Assembly: GCF_010015585.1 (NCBI RefSeq)
Contig: NW_022985089.1
Location: 261,710 to 325,709, forward strand
Direction: 5' to 3'
Length of the DNA: 64,000 nt
DNA from: Eremomyces bilateralis CBS 781.70
Lineage: Eukaryota; Ascomycota; Dothideomycetes; Eremomycetales; Eremomycetaceae
Shown: positions 55,104 to 64,000 of the stretch, piece after piece
Layout of the letters: each line of letters starts with the position of its first letter
Position numbering within the stretch: the first letter of the stretch is position 1
Notes under the pieces: model-generated
Seen by the model: the letters and a program-made list of their open reading frames with translations, nothing else
Database searches by the model: none
What the model was told of the DNA's origin: nothing
Program-made: the position numbers and the translations under genes

Positions 55104-56434
55104 ATGATCCTCAACCAGGATACCAGGCTTGCACTGGTCAACATCGCTCCGGAACTATATAGCAATTTCCTCCAGCCTATTCTCCAGCTACTCCTCTACA
55201 AGAGTGCCCCCACGCCAGGCGACGATGCAGGCCATGGAGCAGGAAGATCTCGCTCCGCGCTTTCCTGGGCGTATGAGTACCCGTTTGTTAACATCTCCGT
55301 AACGCCAATTGAGTGTTCGATCGTCTGCTCAAGGGAGCAGGCCAAGGCACTGTTCCACCCCGTCCGAGACGGGTTGCCCGAGTCGCAGAGGAACAAGGTG
55401 GAAATCACGGACGAGGATTTCGTTGTTATCCAGGTTGGCGGAGAAGGGCTGGAGGCGGGCCAACGGGTGCTCGAACTGACAAGTCCCTTGGCCATGGCTG
55501 GAATGTACGTATAGGTCTGCTCCTGGAGCCAGGGTGCGATGCAGTGGTAAACGGGTTCGCTGACAACTATAGTTCCATCTTTTTCATCACCACGTACTTC
55601 TCCGACTACATCCTGGTTCCAATCCAGTCACGTCAACAAGTAGTCCAGGCGCTTGAAGACCGCGGCTTCACCTTCGAAAACGACTCGTCCTCATACACCC
55701 ACCCATCCAACCCGAGCCATATGAGGAACCTCTCCTCGCCGACGTCTTCCAACCCTTCACCTGCCACATCAGTCAATCACCAAGCGCCTCCTGGCACTCC
55801 CCCGCCGACCTCCATTACCGAACTGGAGACACGCACTTTCAACCTCCTGACCCGCCACAACATCGCCCCTGACGCCCAAACCCACCTCCGCCTGATCCAG
55901 TGCGCCGCTCGCAGAGAGCCACCCTCCAGCACCGTGCGATCCTCCCGCCCCGCCTCCGGTTTCGCAGGTGGTTCCCCACGCAGCATCCCGACCACCACGC
56001 CCACCGAAATGACGCTGCAGAACGCGCTGACCCGCGCTCTCATCGGCCCGCCGCGGTTCCTCTCCATCACCCTCACGACCTCTGAGTCGCCGTCCGTGCT
56101 GATGGAGAAAATCCTCCTGCCGCTGTTTGACCTGCCCGACGGCGAGAGCGCGCTGCTGGGGAGCAAAGAGGACATCTTGATTCCAGTCACGCTGGATCTG
56201 CGCACGTTGCCGCTGGAGAGCACGGGGATCGTGTGCGGGGTGGCGGGGAAGTTGGTCGGTGGGATGGCGGGTGGGCGCGTGATGGAGGGTGGCCCGGATC
56301 CGTTTGGCCCCGGCGCCGTGGAGATGAGCTATCTGAGCACGGCACGGGCGGGGACGGTCATGGTTGCGGAAGCGGAATTGGAAAGGGCCATGGGCGCGTT
56401 GGGCGCGTTGGCGATTGGTAAGACGAAGAGATGA
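55104..56434 (+). CDS. ACT-domain protein related to CASTOR/GATS-like proteins
   Basis: Two exons (55104-55504, 55573-56434; intron 68 nt) give 420 residues. The N-terminal part DTRLALVNIAPELYSNFLQP and the block joined across the intron, LAMAG-ISIFFITTYFSDYILVP, match ACT domains of the CASTOR/GATSL group, which in animals senses arginine for mTORC1. SPLAMAGISIFF..Y.SD.ILVP is the typical ligand-side loop. A Pro/Ser-rich linker (about 175-235) separates this from a C-terminal region with ISSL-like ACT features (RFLSITLTTSESPSVLMEKIL). The ligand and partner in fungi are unknown, so an amino-acid-sensing role is inference. The start at 55104 was chosen as the first Met before the conserved part; an upstream exon cannot be excluded. 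Confidence 0.75.
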
Positions 56435-57414
56435 GGTTCACTCTACAAGGAGGGGCTTCATTGCTGAGTTTTGGGTCTCCTTCCTTCTCATCCGGCATTC
56501 GTGGAGCACGCACGGCTTGCTTGAGGGGTCCTATCCAACGACGGAACGATCATTTGCATGGGATGACATTCTGCATCGCGTCTGGGAGTTTTTTACGCTT
56601 GCTTTTCCCCGACGGTCAGGTTATGGTTCTCGACGACTCCTCACGCTACATGTTCGACTCCGCAATGGGGTTCGAGGTGCATGCGCGGCGTCTCTGGTAT
56701 GGATCGGAGAACGGGGGAATCGCGACCTCATCAAAAGTTTTTGCTTTCGGATCGATGAATTCTAATAGCATTGAATATGATAGTATGTTGTATATGAGCA
56801 ATTAAGCATTCCGGATTAAATGGCTTGTCAATGAACGTTCATCTTTGTTGATCGTGTGTCATTCACGTATGATCAGGTGTTGTGCCCATCTGAGTGTTGT
56901 CTGAGGCAACTGCACCGCCACAAAGCGCCAGACCCCTCTCACTGTTCCTGCCTTCCCTGCAGGGGTCCAGGGGCGCACCTTCCCAACACCCTTCGTCACG
57001 CCAACCCGCAAATTGCCCGCACCGCCAACTGACATGGAAGTTTGTTGACAGCATTTCTATCCACAGAAAACATCCATTCTACACATCGGTCCCCTTACAA
57101 GGACATGTCGAGGTATCTGGACTGCATACAAATTACTGTCTCTGAATAATACTGAAGGCTCGCCATATTCTCCAAGCTGCTCTACCCCTATCAACCGAGA
57201 CCCTTGCGCAACTGGATCGTTTATCGGCTGCCTTGACATCACTCCCTAACAACCACCCGCTCCTCTACCTTCGTCCACCGTAGCGACAACCACCAAGGCG
57301 CATAGTTTCCCACGGTTGTCAACGAGAGGTCTCGATCACCTTAACACCTTCTTGACCTCTTCCGACTCATATTCCGCCTTGTTGTGCTGTATCAGCGCAT
57401 AGGAATCTCTCATC
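56435..57414. other. Intergenic (3' end of ACT gene, promoter of TOG gene)
   Basis: About 980 bp. Short overlapping frames at 56431-56805 look like 3' untranslated DNA. The 200 bp before 57415 are C/T-rich promoter-like sequence. Nothing else recognised. Confidence 0.4.
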
Positions 57415-60261
57415 ATGGCGGACAAGGAAGAGGACTTCAGTTCCCTCCCGTTGCAAGATCGCTTCGTCCACAAGAATTGGAAGGTGCGGAAGGAGGCATA
57501 TGAAGCTGCTGCAAAGGAATTCGACAGTGCGCCGTCCGAAGCTCATCCGACCGTCCGGCTATTCCTCCAAGAATCCTCACTATGGAAAGGCGCCGTTGCT
57601 GACTCGAACGTCGCGGCGCAACAAGAAGGGATGGGAGCTTTATGTTCTTTCCTTCAGATTTCTGGGGTTCAAGGATGCCAGAGGTAAGATCGGTCCCCTT
57701 GAATGGGTATGTCGGGTGGCTAATGTGAGGAAAATCTGTAGAACACGGAATCTTACGATCACTCCGCTCGTGGAGAAAGGCTTGGCAGCGATGAGACCAG
57801 TATCAAAGCAAAAGGCACTCGAAGCGGTATTACTGTATATCGAACTGGATAAACCAGACCCGATCATCGAGGAACTGATCCCGATCCTCTCCCATAAACA
57901 ACCTAAGATCATAACTGCGACCCTCTCCGCGCTGACTGCGATATACCATGCCTATGGTTGCAAGACGGTGGAACCGAAGCCAGTGCTGAAGCTTCTCCCA
58001 AAGGTCTTTGGCCATGCTGACAAGAACGTGCGAGCAGAGGCTCAAAACCTGACCGTGGAGTTCTACCGCTGGCTGAAGGATGCTATGAAGCCGCTCTTCT
58101 GGAATGACCTGAAACCCGTACAGCAGGCGGACCTGGAGAAGCTCTTCGACAAGGTCCGGGATGATCCTCCGCCAAAGCAGGAGCGGCTTCTACGATCGCA
58201 ACAAGCCGCCGAAGAAGCTATGCCCACATCCGGCGGCGATGCGGGTGGAATGGAAGAGGAGGAAGCCGAAATCGATCTCGAGCCGGAGTACGAGTCTGTC
58301 AATGTTTTCCCGAAAATACCAAAGGATTTCCAGGATCGCCTTGCTTCGACAAAATGGAAGGATCGGAAAGAAGCTCTCGACGAGTTGCAGGTCGCCATCA
58401 ACCATCCGAAAATTGATGAGGGTCCTTTTGACGATATTATCCGGACGTTAGCGAAGTGCATGAAGGATGCCAACATCGCTGTTGTGACCGTGTCGGCTAA
58501 CTGCGTCGAACTGCTCGGCAAAGGTTTGCGGAAAAGTTTTGCCAAGTATCGATCCACGATCATGAGTCCAATGATGGAACGGTTAAAGGAGAAGAAAGCG
58601 GCCGTTACTGAGGCGATTTCTTCTGCACTCGACGCGGTATTCCTATCCACAAATCTGTCGGAATGCCTCGAGGAGATTTTGGAGTTCCTGAAGCACAAGA
58701 ATCCCCAAGTCAAGTTAGAGTCGACAAAGTTCTTGATACGATGCCTGAAGACCACCCGAGATGCACCGAAGCTGGAGGAGGTAAAGAGCATCGCAGAAGG
58801 ATCCACAAAGCTGTTAACCGAATCGCAAGAAGTTCAACGAGCCGCTGGCGCAGAGGTATTGGGAACCCTGTGGAAGATCATGGGTGATCGGCTCATGAAC
58901 CAGCATCTCGACGGTTTGGACGAAATCCGGAAAACGAAAATCAAAGAGTTCTACGAGTCCGCAGAGGTGAGAGCGAAGTACAAGCCGAAAGCAGCACCGC
59001 CACCAAAAGCTGCCCCTGCTGCCGTGCAACGGAGGGGTATGCCTGGCAAACGGCCCGGGCCGCCAAGTAGTGTCAAGAAACCCGCTCCTACACCGGCGCC
59101 TCCAGCAGAGGAATATGCTGTTCCAACTCCATTGGCACCACGGCTTACGGCCAGATCCGGTGTCTCCAAGCTCGCGCCCCCAAAAGGAGGACTCAAGATG
59201 CCGGCCGCGAACCGAACCATTGGAGGACTGAAAGCCCCTTCAGGAATGGCATCACCCAAACGATCAGTAATATCACCTCCTCCGTTCGAAGAGCCTGCAC
59301 AAGCAGTTACTCCGGCCCAACCGAAATTAGGGCTCGGTCGTGGCCTTGCTGGGCGTCCTCTTGGCCGTGCCGCTCCTCCTCCCCAGGATCCCGCACCTGT
59401 AGCTCATACATCTGCCATCACGCAACTGAATTCTGCAGAGCATGCCGAACTGGACGAGCTCCGCGCCGAGAACGAGCGCCTACACAAACATAACGACGAG
59501 CTACGCTCCGAGCGGGCGAAACTCGTGTCCGAGATGAACGAACTTCGCAATCACAACGCCGAGCTCATCGAAAACCACACCCGCGACATGCTCAGCATCA
59601 AAGCCAAAGAAACCCAACTCGTCCGCGCCCGCAGCGACGCCGAAGCCGCCGAGTCGACCGTCCAGCAACAAGCCCGCGAAGTCGAGCGACTCAAGCGCGA
59701 GCTCAGCCGCCAAGTCCGCGCCACGAGCCCTCCGCCCATGGATGTCAGCGAGCAGCTCTACGGCGACCAAGCCAGCCTCAACGGCGGCGGTGGGCGCTAC
59801 GATTCCGGGTATGCGAACGGGCGCCCGTCACGCTTCATGTCGGGCGGCAGCCTCAACTCGATGTCCACGGGGTCGCATAGTGGTGCAGAAGGGAAGGAGA
59901 ACCACCCAAGCATGGAGTCGTCGCTGGCACGGCAGAAGCTGAGCCCGACGCGCTCGAATGCTTTCGGGGGGTCGCCAGCGCCGCGGTCGTTGAGGAGTCC
60001 GGAGGTGCCGTATGAGGGGAGTGGGGTGGGTGCGCTTGGCCGTGGGGATTTGGGGAGCAACGGCGGGTGTGCGGGAGGTGGGGGAGGTGCGGAGAGTTGG
60101 AAGCGGGCGGCGGAAGTGACGCAGAATTTGAAGGCGCGGATCGAGATGATGAAGGTACGTCGGCGTTATCGTCTCGTCTATGCTTTCATTCGATTTTCGA
60201 CCGCAGAATTGCTAACTTTCTCCTCTAGGCAAAGCAGCAGGGACTAACTCGCCAACATTGA
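57415..60261 (+). CDS. STU2: XMAP215/TOG-family microtubule polymerase (Stu2/Alp14/AlpA)
   Basis: Three exons (57415-57683, 57742-60154, 60229-60261; introns 58 and 74 nt) give 904 residues. Proteins of this family bind tubulin through TOG domains and speed plus-end growth at spindle poles, kinetochores and cytoplasmic arrays. TOG1 (about 1-230) has DRFVHKNWKVRKEAYE, VADSNVAAQQEG and HADKNVRAEAQNLTVEFYRW. TOG2 (about 270-510) has RLASTKWKDRKEALDELQ, MKDANIAVVTVSANCVELLG and FLKHKNPQVKLESTKFLIR. A basic Pro/Ala-rich linker (about 525-645) follows, then a coiled coil (about 655-750, ELDELRAENERLHKHNDELR). Only two TOG domains, as in Stu2. The last exon encodes just AKQQGLTRQH, after an intron with a clear CTAAC branch point. 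Confidence 0.95.
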
Positions 60262-61509
60262 GACCGCTCTGTACCCCGAACGCTGGTATGGCTTATGAGA
60301 GCCCGCCACGGGAGTCCGTGCCAACCTCAGCATCAGGATTCTCCTCGGGGACGGCACCCTCGCCCTCCCCTCTCGGCCCCGCCGCTTCCGGACCCGCTGG
60401 TCTCAGATCTGCAGAATCACCTTGACGATGTCACGTGGCCGGTCGCCGCATGGCGTGCTTGACACGTTCCATAGGTTACGAAGCGCATGCGATGTGGGCA
60501 TGGTCGTCGTCCCCTTTCCGTGGCATTGGGAATTGGGAGATCGAACTAGATCGACCTAACACCTGTCGGAAGGGCACGACAGGCTTCCGGAACGGCCGTT
60601 TCACAGCCATGCATGAGTTATTCTTTGCTTGATCCCGTCAGGTCCCTTTACATGCCCTGTCCGTTGCTGGGGTTGTATCAGGGCGGGGTATGCATATCTA
60701 ACGATGTCCTTTCTCCGTTCGCAAAGCCGTCGCGCGTCTCTGGCTTCTTGGAGTTCTTTGTACATGTCTTTCCTCGATGCGTCGAGCTTGATGATGGTTC
60801 TTGGGAGTGGGAGTGATACCTCGCAGCGTTTTGTCACGTTATGGCGCCGTCGCATCTCGCAATGATATACTAGTATTGCGGAACCAACTCAACTCAGTCG
60901 TCTGCTCCATCACCTTGATGCTGTCCTTGCAATCCTCTGTGCTTTGTATACGGTTCGGGCAGTCGACTTCCGACTGGCGTCCTGTTGGACTTTTCGCATT
61001 TCTCGGCCACCACTACCTATTGTTCACTCTCCCAGATACGGAATATATCAACCACATCTCCCCATGTGAAGGGATTCCACACAAGTCCATTCTTCCCTCC
61101 ATCCTCGTTATGCTGACAAGGTCTTAAAAAGACTCTATGGTGTGTTTCAAGCATGTCGCCCACAGTCTTGTAGTGTTCAGAAAAGTCGAGGCAGTTGCAC
61201 TTCAGTATTATCCCATGAAAATGGATCATCTCTGGATTCTCATCAAACCATATTCTGATTTATTCATGGGCGTGAACATATCGGATTCGGCAGGTCACTT
61301 GAATGGGTGCTCATCATCTACTTCAAAGACCTTAACTATATTTGCATTATTTTCTCCATCCCATTACTATATTGGACAGCGACCACCAGCGTCGCAGCTT
61401 TGCTCTTCAATTGATGCAACAATGTTTCTTTTCTAGGGAAGAGACCATACCCTAAGTTGGGCATCCAAGTTCCAAAATCTCGAGACCACCATCCACCCCT
61501 ACCTTCAAA
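60262..61509. other. Convergent intergenic region
   Basis: About 1.25 kb between the TOG gene and the secreted-protein gene, whose 3' ends face each other. Short frames on both strands are not supported by any domain or splice pattern. No RNA gene or repeat seen. Confidence 0.4.
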
Positions 61510-62901
61510 CTATCCCCACAGAACACCACCTTGTCGATTACACGCCGTCTTCACAGATGACGGTGTGACCCTCGTGGTGATCGTCACCGTGCGCGTGTAG
61601 GTGCGATAAGACGTGGTGCGAGCGATCACCCACTTCTTCTTCGTCTTGGTCGGCGTTGGCAAGGTGACCGTGACCGCCGGCGCTTGCGTCCTGCCCGTCA
61701 CTATCGTAACGGGGGGTGGAGTGGACGTGGTCGTAGTGGTAGTTTCAGACGTCTCCGTGATGACGATGGGGGGGCTGGCCGTGAGGATATTGGTGGTGGT
61801 GGGATAATGAGCCGTATCGGTATCTGTGACGGTCAGCGTCGCCTGGTCCGGAGCGCGCTTCTCAAGTTGGTGAGACGGTTCTTCCAGATCGGCAAACCGG
61901 TCGCGGCGTTCGCGGACGAAGCGCTCCTTGTCGGCCAGGTAGTCGTGGACATCGCGGCCTTTGATGCGGATCGAACGGGTTCCCAGGATTAGGGTTTGGA
62001 GTGCTGGCGGAACCGGGATTACGGTCGGGAGAATGTGGCATGTTGGGTCAGGATGGTTTTGTCGTCCACGTCTGCTGCATGTCGCCGTGATGGTTTTGGT
62101 GGTCTTGGTGACTACGATAGTAGGTTTTACAATCTTGAGCGTCAGCAGCGTCTTGGTTGTGGTCGTAGTCACGCGCTTGGGTCGGACGGTGACCGTTCGA
62201 GTGACCGTTCGGGGAACGGCGGTCGTTTTCGGGGGTAGGGTCTCTGTCAATGTGTCTGTTTCCCAAATGACGGCTGTGGAAGTTGGGGTGATGGTTTCCA
62301 ACGCCGTGATGGTGGGCGTATACTACACTGGTGAGCTTGATCCTACTCAGAAATGGGCATCAGAAGCCATGCTTACGGTTGTAGTGATTTGCGGGCCGAC
62401 GCTCAACGAGAAATCTCTTTGATAAGCAATCGGCATGCCACTATCTCCATTGTTGCTCATAATAATGATTGACCACAGACCAGAAAAGAGTTCGTTTTTA
62501 AGTGTTGGACTACATTTGGCGCTGTCAGCCTCAATTCCACAACTGGACATAGAAAGGCATCCTTACCATGTCGACATCTGATTGGTATTGTCTGGTATCA
62601 GAGGGGTATCTGAACACAATACTTGGTCTCCATTAGGATCGGCTACCAGTGTCAGTGAACAGTGTGGCGTCAATCACACGTAACAGAGTCTACCTAGGAT
62701 GTTGTATGAAAAGTCATCATTGCAGCCGGAGAACTGTTGGACAAACGTGAAGGGATCTGTGGAGAGAAGATTTTGAAAGTACGACTCCTTATCTTGGAAG
62801 TCAATGCCGAATGATTTGCATGGGTTGTCTTCGTCGGCGAACACTCTCCTGGCTGCAATTGCCAGGAGAGCCAGTCCAAAGGACCGTGAGGCAGATAGCA
62901 T
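61510..62901 (-). CDS. Secreted Thr-rich protein of a fungal-specific family
   Basis: Four exons (62901-62694, 62642-62567, 62509-62377, 62322-61510; introns 51, 57 and 54 nt) give 409 residues. A signal peptide (MLSASRSFGLALLAIAARRVFA) precedes a conserved N-terminal domain: SFGIDFQDKESYFQNLLSTD, FTFVQQFSGC, YNIL-ADPNGDQVLCSDTPL, STC-PTLKNELFSGLWSIIIM and IAYQRDFSLSVGP. This domain is common in secreted or wall proteins of Pezizomycotina and has no assigned activity. After it comes a Thr/Val-rich tail. The dibasic site LEKRAP (about 290) looks like a Kex2 cleavage site, which would split the tail from the domain. All three splice joins keep the conserved domain in frame. No GPI signal at the end. 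Confidence 0.78.
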
Positions 62902-64000
62902 TGTGAGTGGGATAGTCAAGACTTGACGGAGGACAGTGGAAGAGACGGACCTGTACACGGAAGAGAGGACACAACAAAACGAGAGACTCGATCCAAACAG
63001 ATATGACAACAGGTGTATGGAATTGCATTGCCGTATATCCCGTACTTAACTGAGTAATATACAAACCCCACCACAAGAAAGCACAGCCAGCGGCTCGGAC
63101 ATGGAGACCGGAGCTTAGATGGGTGGTTCGGGGTTGTATCAGCCTATGAAAACGATTATCGTCTTGTCTGATAGTTGGCCCGGGGCCAAGGTCCGTCGCT
63201 GGGCAGTTTTCAGCCCGCGGAGAATGCATGGTCGGGCCGCTTCAAAAAGCCTAGATAGACGGTCTGGGCGCAGTACCACAGAGGGCTGCGTTAGCTAGAT
63301 GCAAGCAGCTAAGCGTCCATATTTACTCATACCACCGGGAAAGCAAAGAGTGGCTTAATCGGGTATAAATTAAAGGAAATATTGGTGGAGTGCATGCAGA
63401 ATGCGAAGTGAAGAAACTATGAGCAGTAAGATGAAGGATTATGCTATGATGATATGCAGGCTGGCTGAGGAGGAGCACTTTTACGAACATGGATCCGATG
63501 CCACACAAACCACAATCTATGCCATTAGGGATAACCGAATCTCTAACAATAACCATTCTGTACTAACATTTCACCGACACCCCTTGTAATCTGTATAACA
63601 ATATCTGCAAGGCGGCAGAGATGCAAGGGGATCGCCTGGAAATTCCGAAAATCCCGTCAGTCTCCCTAGTCTCCTTAGCTTCCGACTAATAGAAGATTTC
63701 TGGTTTCTCACCCACAACAGCCGACCCCTCTCCACTTATGGTACGTACCCAGCGCCCCTACTATGTAAATCTCCATGATGGCGCCAATCCTTCATATTGC
63801 TTGTCAAGACGTCGTGCAACGGTAACTGGCCCACCTTATAATTGGAGCTGGGCTTCCCATCAGCCCGGCTTGACGGCTTGGCCTCTTGGGCGTCTGGATT
63901 CTGGAAGTCTGCAAAGTGCAAAGGCCTCTACCCGCCATCCAAGACTCCATTTGCTTCCCTGTCGATTCCGTCCCAAACAGGTTTTGACCCAGATACCGGG
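62902..64000. other. Intergenic to the window edge
   Basis: About 1.1 kb upstream of the secreted-protein gene. Short frames only, none supported. No repeat, tRNA or mobile element was recognised. Confidence 0.4.

Noticed and set aside
1-64000. CRISPR arrays, bacterial-type operons, LTR or virus-like elements
   Set aside because: No regular spacer arrays, no polycistronic order and no long terminal repeats or polymerase/capsid-like frames were seen; the window is ordinary fungal nuclear DNA.

Overview
This window looks like nuclear DNA of a filamentous ascomycete (Pezizomycotina). The evidence is short GT-AG introns (about 44-139 nt) in most genes, typical fungal gene families (conventional kinesin with an IAK tail, a Stu2/AlpA-type TOG protein, GPI8, GPI18, YME1, RPP1, UTP23), and a scytalone dehydratase with a full set of active-site residues. 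The last points to a DHN-melanin-forming, probably dark-pigmented fungus. The class could not be fixed from sequence alone. Exon joins below were read by eye from splice consensus, reading frame and family similarity. There is one run of unknown bases (23002-23146).

Layout. 0-2.4 kb: the 3' end of a TPR protein of the kind found at the end of fungal NLR-like proteins, an unassigned coding fragment, and a histidine protein methyltransferase (HPM1/METTL18-like). 3-8.5 kb: scytalone dehydratase, a type II membrane protein of unknown role, protein phosphatase methylesterase PPE1, and the rRNA-processing factor UTP23. 8.9-18.1 kb: a large DUF726 (TMCO4/Mil1-like) membrane hydrolase, HIS5 and conventional kinesin. 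19-26.5 kb: RAD6, the CK2 catalytic subunit with an unusual open N-terminal extension, RPP1 broken by the assembly gap, and a GH16 beta-glucanase. 28.5-38 kb: ILV5, UBC12, a ZRC1-type zinc transporter, GPI8 and a divergent protein kinase. 38.7-50.1 kb: YME1, a Ser/Thr-rich cell-surface protein, GPI18 and a 693-residue protein of unknown function. 50.1-55.1 kb: a gene-poor stretch holding a 455-bp inverted-repeat DNA element with a 9-bp target duplication. 55.1-63 kb: an ACT-domain (CASTOR-like) protein, the TOG microtubule protein and a Thr-rich secreted protein.

Most genes are unrelated housekeeping functions and I see no operon-like or biosynthetic cluster. The melanin enzyme stands alone here. 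Two GPI-anchor genes (GPI8, GPI18), two E2 enzymes (RAD6, UBC12) and two microtubule genes (kinesin, TOG protein) lie in the window, but at distances that suggest chance. The most unusual items are the 9-bp-TSD MITE, the in-frame membrane-anchor-like extension in front of CK2 alpha, paired stem-loops just before GPI8, and the 5-nt first exon of kinesin. I did not find a convincing wholly new system.
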